Numbered from the stretch's first letter, positions 35,050 to 45,013 are shown. The stretch is DNA of 64,000 nucleotides from an uncultured Thiotrichaceae bacterium (GCA_937925855.1 CALAMO010000010.1:186001-250000), one strand, 5' to 3'. Made by a program: numbers and translations. The notes: generated from the sequence alone by a model not told the origin.

Positions 35050-36021
35050 ATGCAAACCCTAGCGCCCCATAAAATCTACAACGTGTTTCTGGTGGAAGAC
35101 GACAATGGCACCTTGCAGCGCTTAGCAGAGGTGGTGCGCGATGAACCCCACCTTGAACTGATGGGTATGGCGATGAATTTTTCTGATGCTAGTGCTTGGC
35201 TGGCGCGCAATTCGCCCGATGTACTGTTGACAGATCTGGGCTTACCCGATGGGCACGGCCAGCAGCTCATTAGGCAGACGCGGGCGCAGCATGAGCACGC
35301 CGAAATTATGGTGGTGTCGCGCTTTGGTGATGAAAATAGCGTGGTTGAAGCGATTAAAGCCGGGGCCGGTGGTTACTTGTTGAAAGATGAGTCGCATGCA
35401 CACATCGCAGACAGTATTAGTCAGTTATTGCAGGGCGGGTCGCCTATTAGTCCGGCCATTGCGCGCTATATTTTGGATTTTTTTAAGAATGATGAAATTT
35501 CAGCGAGCCATGCCGACGCGGTTGAAGATGACCCGGAGGTTGCGTTGACCCCGAAAGAAAAAATGGTGCTACAGTACATTTCTCGCGGCTACTCCAATAA
35601 AGAAATCGCACGTTCGCTGGAAATTTCGCCGCACACGGTGGCCTCCCACATCAAGCGCATCTACCGCAAACTAGAAGTCAATTCGCGCAACGAGGCGGTG
35701 TTTGAAGGCTGGCGCATGGGGCAGCTCAGTATCCGACAATCGGCCCCATCCGTGAGCCATGGCAATAAAGATGCGCAGCAGGTGGCTGAGGCCTTATTAG
35801 CGGGTGGGAAACGCTGTGTCGACGTGATGGACGTGCTACAGCTGGCTTATCAGTTCGATGTGGTCGCTGTGATGCGGGCGATGCGGCAGGCCGGTCAACC
35901 CGCTGACGAAATCTTCAGTGCCGCAAAAACCTGTTTCTCACTGGAAGATAAGCAGCTGGTTGAGGCGATGTTAAGCGTTGGCTTTTCGCACGAAGAAGCC
36001 TTGCAGGCGATGTTGGGATGA
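35050..36021 (+). CDS. NarL/LuxR-type response regulator with C-terminal extension
   Basis: This 323-residue DNA-binding response regulator has a receiver domain (about residues 10-125) with acidic pocket E16-D17-D18, phosphoacceptor D62 (LLTDLGLPDGHG) and K112, then a LuxR-type helix-turn-helix (about residues 165-230, LTPKEKMVLQYISRGYSNKE and ISPHTVASHIKRIYRKL). After it comes an unusual helical extension of about 85 residues (240-323). The extension shows two similar halves around AFxxxxV-xxM patterns (CVDVMDVLQLAYQFDVVAVM and LVEAMLSVGFSHEEALQAML). The stop overlaps the kinase start as ATGA. It probably controls the surface-protein genes around it. Confidence 0.93.
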   Translation: MQTLAPHKIYNVFLVEDDNGTLQRLAEVVRDEPHLELMGMAMNFSDASAWLARNSPDVLLTDLGLPDGHGQQLIRQTRAQHEHAEIMVVSRFGDENSVVEAIKAGAGGYLLKDESHAHIADSISQLLQGGSPISPAIARYILDFFKNDEISASHADAVEDDPEVALTPKEKMVLQYISRGYSNKEIARSLEISPHTVASHIKRIYRKLEVNSRNEAVFEGWRMGQLSIRQSAPSVSHGNKDAQQVAEALLAGGKRCVDVMDVLQLAYQFDVVAVMRAMRQAGQPADEIFSAAKTCFSLEDKQLVEAMLSVGFSHEEALQAMLG

Positions 36022-38084
36022 TACGTGCCGCTTACTTGAGCAGGCCGTGGCGGCTTTTGACTGAAACCAAAATTTTCAGCCTCAGCCTGGGCGTGGTTTT
36101 GCTACTGGTCGCGTTGTTTTTAGTTTGGCAGATCAGCACTGTGAAGTTTGAACCGTTTGACGGCAGTATTCGATTGACTGAGGCGGAACTGCGTACGGCG
36201 TTGGCCCCTGATCGCTGTTTGAACCCGATTCGGGATCGAGTTGTGAATGACAACCTGCAAATCAGCTATCAGAGCGAGGTGTGGCGCTGCATTACGGCGC
36301 TGCAACAGGCTAATACTGGCATGGCCCGAACGGTGACGCTGCCGCATGAATGGCGCAGCGATCCGCTGTTAACGCAGGAGCAGCAGGGTTATCAGCCGCC
36401 AGTCGATCAAGCCGGGACCGGTACCGGCGTGCTGTATACCAGCCTGTTTGAGGTGGAGTATTTGCCGCCGTCAGAAGATGGTGGGCTTGGTCTGTGGGGC
36501 TTGGCGCTGACCGGAGCTGGGCATAATGTGATGGCGTTTTTGAATGGCAAAATGCTAGGCCAGGGCGGTAACTTGGGCGCGCCGTATGCACGTAATCATG
36601 CCCGCCCCATGCTGTTTGCCATTCCCGATGAGTTATTAGTTGAGGGCCGCAATCAGTTTGACCTTTATGTGGTGTCTGAAACGCCTGCCGAAGGCTTTTT
36701 AGGTCACGCCCATATTGGCCCGGCCCACATGCTGACTGATGCCCACCATTTTTATCACTCCGTGCGTTTTGTGACGCCGCAGGTGATTAGCCTCAGCATG
36801 CTGTTGCTCAGCGGTTTGATGTGCCTGCTGTGGTCCTATCGTCGCCAGGATGTGGAATATTTATTGCTGGGTCTGATGAGCTTTTTCTGGTCGCTGCATA
36901 CGCTGGATCAGTTTGTGGTTTACCTGCCTGTCTCTACCCAGTTGTGGAGCTGGTTAATGGCGGTAAGTTTTGGGGCGCTGATTGCCTGTAGCATTCTGTT
37001 TATCCATCGTTTTTTAGGGCAGCAACGGGCTCGCCTCGAACGCCGCTTACTCCTAACGCTGTTGCTGTTCGTCGGGCTGCTTTGGCTGTTGCCTGCGACT
37101 TGGTTTCAGGGCGTCGTGCAGTACGTTTGGAATCCGCTGCTGTTGCTGGGGGCGTTTTATGTGGCGATGCGCGCCATTATGCAAACCTTGGATGAGCCTA
37201 ATGTGGAGCTGTATGCACTGACCCTGGCGGTGACAGTGATGTTTCTTCTGGCTTGCCATGATCAGATGCTGCTGTCCGGTTGGCTGCCGGTGTATAAGGG
37301 CAAACTGTTGCACTATGGCGCGCCTTTTCTGCTGCTGGCGTTTAGCTGGATACTATTGCGCCGTTTTGTGCATTCTTTGCGCGCTGCTGAACAGCTCAAC
37401 CTTGAGCTGCGTCAGTTTAATCAGGCGCTGGAAGATCGCGTCGCGGAAAAAAGTCAACGTATTGCCAAAAGTTATGAAATGATTCGTGAGTTTGGGCAAG
37501 AGCGAGTGGTGCAGCAGGAGCGTTCGCGCATCATGCGCGATATGCACGATGGTATCGGTGTCTATTTGACCAGTATGCTGCGTCAGCTGGAATTTGATCC
37601 GCCGGATCGGCAGCATCTGCGCGATTCAGCCCATAATGCGTTGAATGACCTGCGTTTAATGATCGACTCGCTCGGTAATGCCAGCACCGATTTGCCAGCG
37701 ATGTTGGGCATGTTTCGCACCCGAATTACGTCACTGCTAGAAGCCTGTCAGGTTGAACTAGTCTGGAATGTGGGTGATTTGCCGCCCGTGGTGGACTTTG
37801 GCCCAGAGCGAGCTTTGAACCTTCTGCGGATTTTGCAGGAGGCGATTACTAATGCGTTGAAGCATTCTTCGGCAAGTCGTATCGTTTTATCGGCTTTGGC
37901 TGAAACATCTGCGCAAGAAAACAGTCCAGTGATGATAAGGATAAAAGATAATGGCACCGGTTTTGTGCCGCAGGACTTGCCGGGTAACGGACTAAAAAAT
38001 ATGGCGCACCGCGCGCACAAGATTAACGCCAAATTTGCACTTGAGAGCAGTGATCAGGGCACGACCATCACTGTGACCCTATAA
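36018..38084 (+). CDS. Sensor histidine kinase with 7TM (DISM-type) receptor region
   Basis: This 688-residue kinase has one N-terminal membrane segment, a periplasmic beta domain up to about residue 245 (with VEYLPPSEDGGLGLWGLALT, similar to jelly-roll sensor domains), then about seven hydrophobic helices (residues 250-455) as in 7TMR-DISM receptors. A coiled coil (residues 460-500) leads to the HisKA_3 dimerisation motif with phosphoacceptor H510 (SRIMRDMHDGIGVYLTSML), then a HATPase domain with NLLRILQEAITNALKHSSAS and the G-box DNGTGFVPQDLPGNGLKNM. The kinase type matches the NarL-type regulator encoded just before it. The periplasmic ligand is unknown and may be a sugar-like or envelope-derived molecule. 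Confidence 0.93.
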   Translation: MIRAAYLSRPWRLLTETKIFSLSLGVVLLLVALFLVWQISTVKFEPFDGSIRLTEAELRTALAPDRCLNPIRDRVVNDNLQISYQSEVWRCITALQQANTGMARTVTLPHEWRSDPLLTQEQQGYQPPVDQAGTGTGVLYTSLFEVEYLPPSEDGGLGLWGLALTGAGHNVMAFLNGKMLGQGGNLGAPYARNHARPMLFAIPDELLVEGRNQFDLYVVSETPAEGFLGHAHIGPAHMLTDAHHFYHSVRFVTPQVISLSMLLLSGLMCLLWSYRRQDVEYLLLGLMSFFWSLHTLDQFVVYLPVSTQLWSWLMAVSFGALIACSILFIHRFLGQQRARLERRLLLTLLLFVGLLWLLPATWFQGVVQYVWNPLLLLGAFYVAMRAIMQTLDEPNVELYALTLAVTVMFLLACHDQMLLSGWLPVYKGKLLHYGAPFLLLAFSWILLRRFVHSLRAAEQLNLELRQFNQALEDRVAEKSQRIAKSYEMIREFGQERVVQQERSRIMRDMHDGIGVYLTSMLRQLEFDPPDRQHLRDSAHNALNDLRLMIDSLGNASTDLPAMLGMFRTRITSLLEACQVELVWNVGDLPPVVDFGPERALNLLRILQEAITNALKHSSASRIVLSALAETSAQENSPVMIRIKDNGTGFVPQDLPGNGLKNMAHRAHKINAKFALESSDQGTTITVTL

Positions 38085-38103
38085 ACCAATATCAGAGGAT
38101 GTT

Positions 38104-38499
38104 ATGTCATTAATTCAGTTGAAACAGCTAAAAAAGCGGATATTGCTGCTGTCTCTGCTACTGTTGATAGTGGTGGGGCACAGCGCTTATGCGGCAAGCA
38201 AGTCGACTTATACCGACTTACGGCAGCACGGTGCCAGCTCGGGTGGCAAAGGGCGGGATGTGATTACCCTGAGCAAGCTAACGGATGTGGCAGCACCGGC
38301 CTGTGCGGTATTTGCTGATGCTAGTGTCGAATACCGCAAGCAACGCTTTGGTGAGGCGAAAATTGATAAAAAACCGGCTAAGGGCTGTAACCCGGCGCAA
38401 CAGCTTTGCACCCTTACGGTTAATTGGCGGCACGCCCCAGCGGGTCGCCTTAACTATCAGCTTAGAGTGAAGTGGGATATTAAAAAATCGGGTTGCTAG
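38104..38499 (+). CDS. Small secreted protein of unknown function
   Basis: This 131-residue protein has a basic start and a hydrophobic signal segment (LLLSLLLLIVVGHSAYA, cleavage near residue 30). The mature part of about 100 residues is basic and contains four cysteines (APACAVF, GCNPAQQLCTLTV and a C-terminal GC), so disulphides are likely. It starts 20 bp after the kinase stop and precedes the YadA-like gene, within the same rightward run. I do not recognise a family. It may be a regulated extracytoplasmic component of the two-component locus. Confidence 0.7.
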   Translation: MSLIQLKQLKKRILLLSLLLLIVVGHSAYAASKSTYTDLRQHGASSGGKGRDVITLSKLTDVAAPACAVFADASVEYRKQRFGEAKIDKKPAKGCNPAQQLCTLTVNWRHAPAGRLNYQLRVKWDIKKSGC

Positions 38500-38556
38500 T
38501 AACCTGGAGGCCCGCAGTGTGCGGTGAAATTTAAGATAAGGCAGGTGAGTGTCACG

Positions 38557-39456
38557 ATGAAATTTTGTATACATAAGTTCAGGCCCGTGTTGGGTCAAGC
38601 GCCACGGGTGGCAACGGCCTCTATTTGTTCATGCGTCCTACTTGGTGCGCTGTGGCCCGCAGCGGTGTCGCAGGCGACTACCTTGGCGGGTGCCGCAGCG
38701 GCCGATGCCAATAGTGTTGCGATTGGCCCCGATGCGCGCGCGGAAGGTAATGATGCTATTGCCTTAGGCAATAATAGCTTTACCTTCGCGCCTTTCTCGG
38801 TGGCGGTCGGTTCAACGACGAATGCCAATTCCTTACAGACCACAGCGTTGGGCGCATCTGCATTGGCAGATCAGCCGCAGGCGACGGCGCTGGGCAGCTT
38901 TGCGCAGGCGTTTGGGCCCTCAGCCCTGGCAGTTGGCAGTAATGCACAGGTCGAAGATGTGCGTAATGCGAGCGCTATGGGGGCTGATTCACTGGTGGAA
39001 TCAGATGGCGGTACGGCGTTGGGTGCACAATCCGAGGTGGTTGCGGATGCTGAAAATGCGGTGGCACTAGGCAGTCAATCGCTGGCCGATCAGGCGAATA
39101 CCGTGTCGGTGGGTAACCGTGAGACGGGTCTGACCCGCCGTATCACTAATGTGGCACAGGCAGTCGAAGATTCTGATGCGGTTAATTTTGCGCAGTTTAA
39201 AGATGGCTTAAGCGGGGTGCGCCATGATGCGTTTGCCGGTATTGCTGCGGCTGCAGCCTTTAATCCAGCGATACCATCAGCGCCCGGTAAAACGGCGGTC
39301 AGCCTGGGAGCGGCGACTTATCGCGGTCAGCAGGCGGTGTCAGTTTCGTTTGCGCGTCGTTTACCGGGCAGCGCGAATGCCGCATTTAACGGTGGGGTGG
39401 CGTTTGATAGCAGTAACCATGCGTTGGGGAAGGTGGGTATCGCCTGGGAATTTTGA
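38557..39456 (+). CDS. Short YadA-like trimeric autotransporter adhesin
   Basis: This protein of about 299 residues carries repeated YadA head motifs (SVAIGPDARAEGNDAIALGN, TALGASALADQPQATALGSF, SALAVGSNAQ), then a neck-like segment (NTVSVGNRETGLTRRITNVA, DAVNFAQFKDGL) and a C-terminal anchor of about 80 residues ending in WEF, with the terminal Phe typical of barrel insertion. Three chains would build one small adhesin on the outer membrane. An upstream GTG (38524) is in frame, but the ATG at 38557 gives a more ordinary signal sequence. At this length it is among the smallest such adhesins. It lies right after the two-component system. Confidence 0.9.
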   Translation: MKFCIHKFRPVLGQAPRVATASICSCVLLGALWPAAVSQATTLAGAAAADANSVAIGPDARAEGNDAIALGNNSFTFAPFSVAVGSTTNANSLQTTALGASALADQPQATALGSFAQAFGPSALAVGSNAQVEDVRNASAMGADSLVESDGGTALGAQSEVVADAENAVALGSQSLADQANTVSVGNRETGLTRRITNVAQAVEDSDAVNFAQFKDGLSGVRHDAFAGIAAAAAFNPAIPSAPGKTAVSLGAATYRGQQAVSVSFARRLPGSANAAFNGGVAFDSSNHALGKVGIAWEF

Positions 39457-39608
39457 AGGTGCTTATGCTGACGGTAACAGCGGCCGGTTTTGCTTCTATT
39501 GCGGCGTGCATTTGCAAGGTCTGACAACGGATTGCCTGTCGGGGGTTTTGCTTGTGTTTAAGCATGGTGGTTAGTACTATGCGACAAACCGGTATTTGGG
39601 AGAAATTT

Positions 39609-40484
39609 ATGTTTCGCGGCAGCATGGTGGCACTAATCACACCGATGATGGCGGATGGCTCGATTGATGAGCCAGCCTTAGAAGCCTTAGTGGGTTTTCA
39701 TATTGACAACGGTACGGATGCCATCGTGGCAATGGGTACCACCGGTGAGTCTGCAACACTGTCACACAGTGAGCATCGCCACGTTGTCAAACGGGTGATT
39801 GAGGTAGCGGGCGGCCAGCTCCCCATTATCGCTGGCACCGGTTCTAACAGTACCGCAGAGGCGATCCAACTGACGCAGGCCGCACTAGAAGACGGCGCGG
39901 ATGCCGCACTTTTGGTCGCGCCGTACTATAATAAGCCTACGCAAGAAGGTTTGTACCAGCATTACAAGGCGCTGGCGGAACAAGTCGCTATTCCACAGAT
40001 ACTCTACAATGTGCCGGGGCGTACGGCCTGTGATATTTTGCCGGAAACAGTTGAACGTTTAGCGCAAATAGGCAATATTGTGGGTATAAAAGATGCCACC
40101 GGCAGCGTAGAACGTGCCAGTGAGATTATCGCCCGTTGCGGTGAGGCGATAGAAGTTTACAGCGGCGAAGATCCGGCAACGCTGGAAATTATGCTGGCGG
40201 GTGGTCATGGGACGATCTCGGTAACGGCTAATGTGGCGCCACGTTTGATGCACGAGATGTGTGCCGCAGCGCTGGCTGGAGACCGCGCCACCGCTACCCG
40301 GATTAATGACCAGCTGATTCCGCTGCATCGGGCTTTGTTTCTTGAGCCAAACCCGACACCTGCGAAATGGGCGCTGCACAAAATGGGTTACGGTAGCGAG
40401 GGAATACGTCTGCCGTTATTGCCGCTGTCTGACGCGGTTCGGCCAGAAGTGCTGGATGCTATGAAGGTCGCCGACGTTGTGTAA
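39609..40484 (+). CDS. dapA: 4-hydroxy-tetrahydrodipicolinate synthase
   Basis: DapA condenses pyruvate with aspartate semialdehyde at the start of diaminopimelate and lysine synthesis. The ATG at 39609 follows GGGAGAA and gives 291 residues; an upstream frame start at 39552 is less likely. The active site is complete and in the standard numbering: T44 and T45 (MGTTGES), Y133 (ILYNVPGRT), R138 and the Schiff-base K161 (GIKDATGS). The next gene is bamC, the same order as in Escherichia coli. Its presence shows that the usual diaminopimelate route to lysine is very likely available, which bears on the LysW cluster. Confidence 0.97.
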   Translation: MFRGSMVALITPMMADGSIDEPALEALVGFHIDNGTDAIVAMGTTGESATLSHSEHRHVVKRVIEVAGGQLPIIAGTGSNSTAEAIQLTQAALEDGADAALLVAPYYNKPTQEGLYQHYKALAEQVAIPQILYNVPGRTACDILPETVERLAQIGNIVGIKDATGSVERASEIIARCGEAIEVYSGEDPATLEIMLAGGHGTISVTANVAPRLMHEMCAAALAGDRATATRINDQLIPLHRALFLEPNPTPAKWALHKMGYGSEGIRLPLLPLSDAVRPEVLDAMKVADVV

Positions 40485-40510
40485 ACTTACACCTTAACCT
40501 ACGGAATATA

Positions 40511-41227
40511 ATGATGATGCCCGATTTCAAGCCTAAAGCCCTTCACGTCGCCCTGGTGCTTTGCAGCACGCTGGTTCTGTCTGGTTGTTCAATGCCTAGC
40601 TTTATGAAAATGGACGCGATTGACGATACTGTGGATTATCGTCAATCTGCCAAACCCATCAGCGCACTGGCGATTCCACCCGGTTTAAGTAATCCAGATT
40701 TTGACGCGACTTATGCCGCGCAACAGGGGAATAACGCTGGGGCGGCGGCAGCGGTGAGTACCGCTACTGGCACTTCGCTTGGGGCGGCGTTAATGGCGCA
40801 AAGTTCAACCGATGGCCAAGCGCAGACCCGTGTCGCGGCGGCTCCGAAGACGGCTAAGACGATGGCACCGTCGACGACCAGCAGTGGTTCACAGCTGCCA
40901 CAGGTGGCGATGATTAAGCTGAAAGGTGGCGAGCCTGCGCTGGCGATTAATGCGCCCTACGCGGTGGCGTGGAAGCTGCTTGCACCTATGCTCGCAGACG
41001 TCGGTTTCGAAGTCGGTAAACAACAGCCTAACCAAGGTATCATCACCACAACCTTTAAGGGTGCAGCGACGACCAATTTAAGCAATGGGCAAAGCTATCT
41101 GATCCTGCTGGCTGAAAATGCCTCGAAGCAGAGTTTTATCGGGGTGGCGGATGCCAACGGCAAACCTGAAACAGAGGCGGTGGCAAATGCCGCGTTGACC
41201 TTAATCAAGGCGGCGTTTGAAAAATAA
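40511..41227 (+). CDS. bamC: BamC-like outer-membrane assembly lipoprotein
   Basis: This 238-residue protein is a lipoprotein: the signal VALVLCSTLVLSGC contains the lipobox LSGC, with the lipidated cysteine at residue 26. BamC is an accessory part of the Bam complex, which inserts beta barrels into the outer membrane. The low-complexity Ala/Thr/Ser linker (about 80-135) separates an N-terminal unstructured region (DDTVDYRQSAKPISALAIPP, the BamD-binding type) from one C-terminal domain (PYAVAWKLLAPMLADVGFEV). It seems to have only one helix-grip domain, shorter than Escherichia coli BamC. Location after dapA supports the assignment. Confidence 0.88.
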   Translation: MMMPDFKPKALHVALVLCSTLVLSGCSMPSFMKMDAIDDTVDYRQSAKPISALAIPPGLSNPDFDATYAAQQGNNAGAAAAVSTATGTSLGAALMAQSSTDGQAQTRVAAAPKTAKTMAPSTTSSGSQLPQVAMIKLKGGEPALAINAPYAVAWKLLAPMLADVGFEVGKQQPNQGIITTTFKGAATTNLSNGQSYLILLAENASKQSFIGVADANGKPETEAVANAALTLIKAAFEK

Positions 41228-41232
41228 TAACG

Positions 41233-41997
41233 ATGCTGCGCTTTGCATCATTGGGCAGTGGCAGTAAGGGCAATGCCACGCTGGTCGAGTGCGGAAAAAC
41301 CCGTATCCTAATCGACTGTGGGTTTTCGCTGGCTGAAACAGAACGTCGCTTAGATCGCCTGAGCTGCCTGCCTGAAAGTCTGGACGCGGTGCTGGTCACG
41401 CATGAACATAGCGACCATTGTAATGGCGTAGGCCGCCTGTCGCGACGTCACAAAGTACCGGTTTGGCTAACAGTGGGCACGGCCCACATGATGCGCGACA
41501 CGAAATTTTTCCGCCAGCATTACATTAATATCAATAAACCGTTTGAAATTGCAGACCTGCATATTACGCCGTATCCGGTGCCGCATGATGCCCGCGAACC
41601 TTGCCAATTTATCTTTTCCGACGGGCAAGCCCGCCTCGGTTTATTGACCGATTCGGGCAGCTATACTCCTCATATGCTGGGCCTGCTCCAGGGTTTGGAT
41701 GGCCTGTTGCTGGAGTGTAATTATGATGCGCATATGCTGGCAGTGGGGCCTTATCCCCCCAAGCTGAAATCGAGAGTGGGCGGTAAGTATGGCCACATGG
41801 ATAATCAGCAGGCCGCCGCTTTACTCCAGGCGATCGACCACAGCCGCCTACAGCACTTAATTGGCATGCATCTGAGTGAAAAAAATAATTCACCGCAACA
41901 CGCCCAGCAGGCGTTGTGTGCTGGCCTGGGGTGTGAGCCGCAATGGGCCACGCTGGCGACGCAGGAACAGGGCTTTGACTGGCGCGAATTGCGCTAA
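41233..41997 (+). CDS. MBL-fold metallohydrolase (WalJ/YycJ-like)
   Basis: This 254-residue metallo-beta-lactamase-fold hydrolase has the metal motif THEHSDHCNGV (THxHxDH), then HDAREPCQF, LLTDSGSYT and LLECNYDAHML, the usual order of metal ligands. It begins LRFASLGSGSKGNATLVECG, the opening of the YycJ/WalJ group of predicted nucleases or phosphodiesterases. It follows bamC by five bases, an arrangement (dapA-bamC-MBL) found in several gammaproteobacteria. purC, which often comes next, is not present here. The substrate is unknown. Confidence 0.9.
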   Translation: MLRFASLGSGSKGNATLVECGKTRILIDCGFSLAETERRLDRLSCLPESLDAVLVTHEHSDHCNGVGRLSRRHKVPVWLTVGTAHMMRDTKFFRQHYININKPFEIADLHITPYPVPHDAREPCQFIFSDGQARLGLLTDSGSYTPHMLGLLQGLDGLLLECNYDAHMLAVGPYPPKLKSRVGGKYGHMDNQQAAALLQAIDHSRLQHLIGMHLSEKNNSPQHAQQALCAGLGCEPQWATLATQEQGFDWRELR

Positions 41998-42093
41998 AGT
42001 CTTCGGTCTACTGCGGGTCGTCTTCTGTGCTTGTGTAGTGAGCACGACGCGATTACCGAATCTTCTGTAAGGAAATCCCCTCGCTGTGCTAAA

Positions 42094-42125
42094 GCTGTTA
42101 ATATCGTCTTTTTCCAGCTAACAGC
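42094..42125. promoter_or_regulatory. Inverted repeat in the uvrA leader
   Basis: GCTGTTA (42094-42100) and TAACAGC (42119-42125) are perfect inverted arms 18 bp apart, ending 11 bp before the uvrA ATG. The spacing does not match an SOS box. It may form a hairpin in the leader or be coincidence. Confidence 0.25.
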
Positions 42126-42136
42126 ATCCCCATCGC

Positions 42137-44986
42137 ATGGACAAATATATCCGCTTGCGCGGCGCACGCACGCACAACCTTAAAAACATTGATTTGGATC
42201 TGCCGCGCGATAAACTGATCGTCATCACCGGCCTGTCCGGCTCCGGCAAGTCCTCATTGGCATTCGATACCATTTTCGCTGAAGGGCAGCGGCGCTATGT
42301 CGAATCGCTGTCAGCCTACGCCCGTCAGTTTCTCTCGGTGATGGATAAGCCGGATATTGACCATATCGAGGGGTTATCACCGGCGATTTCCATCGAGCAG
42401 AAGACCACTTCGCACAATCCGCGTTCGACCGTCGGCACGATCACTGAGATTCATGATTACCTGCGTCTGTTATTCGCGCGCGCTGGTACGCCGCGCTGTC
42501 CGAATCATCACCTTGATCTAGAAGTGCAAACGGTCAGCCAGATGGTGGATCAGGTGCTGGCCTTGACAGAAGGCAGTAAGCTGATGCTATTAGCTCCGGT
42601 GGTGCGCGAGCGTAAGGGCGAGCATGTGCAGCTGTTTGAGTCGCTGCGTTTGCAAGGTTTTCTGCGCGTGCGTATTAATGGTGAGGTCTACGATCTAGAT
42701 GAGACGCCAAAGCTCGCGCTGCGTAAGAAGCATACGATTGAAGTAGTGGTTGATCGCTTTAAAGTGCGCCCGGATATGCAGCTGCGGCTGGCAGAGTCGT
42801 TTGAAACGGCGCTGAAGCTGGCGAGCGGTTTAGCGCGGATTGTGCCAATGGCGGATGAAACGCTGGTATTAAATGAGGTGGAAGGCGAGCCGAATGAGCT
42901 CTTGTTTTCCGCGAACTATGCCTGTCGCCAGTGCGGTTGGTCATTACAGGAGTTGGAACCGCGTCTATTTTCATTTAACAGCCCGCTGGGGGCGTGTCCC
43001 ACTTGTGATGGGTTGGGGGTCAACCAATATTTTGATCCGGCGCGGGTGGTGCATCATCCCGATAAAAGCCTAGCGGATGGTGCGGTGCGTGGCTGGGATC
43101 GACGCAATGCCTATTACTTCCAAATGCTGACTTCATTGGCAGATCATTATGATTTCAGTATAGAACAGCCGTGGAATCTGCTGCCCCAGGCCGTGCGTGA
43201 CGTCATCTTAGAAGGCACGGGGCGTGAGAAGATTGAGTTTACCTATGTCGGTCAGCGCGGCCAGGTGTATCAGCGGCGTCATGCGTTCGAAGGTGTGTTG
43301 AATAATCTGGACCGGCGCTATCGCGAGACGGATTCTAATAATGTCCGTGAGGAGTTGACGAAGTATTTGGCGACTCGCCCCTGTCCAGATTGCAGTGGTG
43401 CACGACTGAATGAGCAGGCCCGTAACGTGTTAATTGCTGAGCGTAATTTGGCGGAAATCAGTGCGCTGTCTATTGGCGACTCTCATCAGTTCTTTACTGA
43501 CCTCAAGCTTAGTGGAAAACAGGGAGAGATCGCGCGCCAGATTAACCGTGAAATTGTACAACGGCTGGAATTTCTGGTGAATGTGGGGCTGGATTATCTC
43601 AGTTTAAGCCGAAGTGCAGAGACCCTGTCTGGCGGGGAGGCGCAGCGCATCCGGCTAGCTTCGCAGATTGGGGCTGGATTAGTTGGGGTGATGTATGTGT
43701 TGGACGAGCCGTCGATTGGGCTACACCAACGTGATAATGAGCGTCTGTTAAAAACGCTGACGCGACTGCGCGACCTGGGTAATACCGTGATTGTAGTGGA
43801 GCATGATGAGGATGCGGTGCGCTCCGCTGACTATGTGATTGATATAGGGCCGGGTGCTGGCGTACATGGCGGGCAGATCACCGCCCAGGGCACGCCACAA
43901 GAGGTGGCACAGGCGGAGGCCTCGGTGACCGGACAGTTTTTGTCGGGCGTGCGTGCCATTCCGCTGCCGCAGCAGCGCACACCGATTAATAAAAAGCGTC
44001 AGATTAAACTGAAGGGCGCCACCGGCAATAACTTACAGAATGTGAGCCTAGCGATTCCACTTGGGGTGTTGACCTGTATCACCGGTGTGTCAGGTTCGGG
44101 TAAATCAACGCTGATTAATCGCACGCTATATCCTTATATTGCGCGCTACTTGCACGATAGTAATATTGAGGCCGCACCAGTCGCTAAAGTCGAAGGGCTG
44201 GAGCAGATCGATAAGATCATTGATATAGATCAAAGCCCGATTGGGCGTACGCCGCGCTCCAATCCGGCGACGTATACCGGCGTGTTTACTCCGGTGCGTG
44301 AGATGTTTGCGGCGACGCAGGAGGCCCGCTCGCGGGGTTATCAGCCCGGCCGCTTTTCCTTTAATGTGAAAGGCGGGCGCTGTGAAGCCTGCTCCGGCGA
44401 TGGGGTGATTAAGGTCGAGATGCACTTCCTGCCGGATGTGTATGTGACCTGCGAGGTCTGTGAGGGCAAGCGCTATAACCGTGAGACGCTGGATATTCGG
44501 TTTAAGGGTAAGAATATCAGTGAAGTCCTGGCGATGACAGTGGAAGATGCCTGCGAGTTTTTCTCAGCGGTACCCGCGATTTATGCCAAGCTGAAAACGC
44601 TGATGGAGGTTGGGCTGTCTTATATTACGCTGGGACAGAATGCCACTACGCTGTCTGGTGGCGAGGCACAGCGGGTCAAGCTGGCGAAAGAACTATCAAA
44701 GCGCAGCACCGGGAAAACAATGTATATTCTGGATGAACCGACTACGGGCCTGCACTTCCATGATGTCGACCAGCTGCTTAAAGTACTGCATCGTCTGCGC
44801 GATGGCGGTAATACCGTGGTGGTGATTGAGCATAATTTGGATGTGATTAAAACGGCAGATTGGGTGGTGGATCTTGGGCCAGAAGGCGGCAATCGCGGTG
44901 GGCAGATTATCGCGACCGGCACACCGGAACAGGTGGCGAAGGTGGCGGAGTCGTTTACCGGCCAGTTCCTGGGGCGGATGCTTTAA
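42137..44986 (+). CDS. uvrA: Excinuclease ABC subunit A
   Basis: UvrA recognises bulky DNA lesions and loads UvrB in nucleotide excision repair. The 949-residue protein has two ABC ATPase modules with Walker A motifs GLSGSGKSS (about residue 31) and GVSGSGKST (about residue 650), two signature sequences [16 protein letters not shown] and [16 protein letters not shown], and zinc-binding cysteines CRQCGW...CPTCDG and CEACSGDG...CEVCEGKRY. Its length is normal. There is no clear ribosome site before the ATG. Unlike Escherichia coli uvrA, no LexA box is recognisable by eye upstream. Confidence 0.98.
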   Translation: MDKYIRLRGARTHNLKNIDLDLPRDKLIVITGLSGSGKSSLAFDTIFAEGQRRYVESLSAYARQFLSVMDKPDIDHIEGLSPAISIEQKTTSHNPRSTVGTITEIHDYLRLLFARAGTPRCPNHHLDLEVQTVSQMVDQVLALTEGSKLMLLAPVVRERKGEHVQLFESLRLQGFLRVRINGEVYDLDETPKLALRKKHTIEVVVDRFKVRPDMQLRLAESFETALKLASGLARIVPMADETLVLNEVEGEPNELLFSANYACRQCGWSLQELEPRLFSFNSPLGACPTCDGLGVNQYFDPARVVHHPDKSLADGAVRGWDRRNAYYFQMLTSLADHYDFSIEQPWNLLPQAVRDVILEGTGREKIEFTYVGQRGQVYQRRHAFEGVLNNLDRRYRETDSNNVREELTKYLATRPCPDCSGARLNEQARNVLIAERNLAEISALSIGDSHQFFTDLKLSGKQGEIARQINREIVQRLEFLVNVGLDYLSLSRSAETLSGGEAQRIRLASQIGAGLVGVMYVLDEPSIGLHQRDNERLLKTLTRLRDLGNTVIVVEHDEDAVRSADYVIDIGPGAGVHGGQITAQGTPQEVAQAEASVTGQFLSGVRAIPLPQQRTPINKKRQIKLKGATGNNLQNVSLAIPLGVLTCITGVSGSGKSTLINRTLYPYIARYLHDSNIEAAPVAKVEGLEQIDKIIDIDQSPIGRTPRSNPATYTGVFTPVREMFAATQEARSRGYQPGRFSFNVKGGRCEACSGDGVIKVEMHFLPDVYVTCEVCEGKRYNRETLDIRFKGKNISEVLAMTVEDACEFFSAVPAIYAKLKTLMEVGLSYITLGQNATTLSGGEAQRVKLAKELSKRSTGKTMYILDEPTTGLHFHDVDQLLKVLHRLRDGGNTVVVIEHNLDVIKTADWVVDLGPEGGNRGGQIIATGTPEQVAKVAESFTGQFLGRML

Positions 44987-45013
44987 GTAAACGATGGATT
45001 GACGTTGGCGCGT

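Noticed and set aside
42000-42136. LexA (SOS) box before uvrA
   Set aside because: The inverted repeat GCTGTTA/TAACAGC has an 18-bp spacer, which does not fit the CTG-N10-CAG layout, and no other match was seen.
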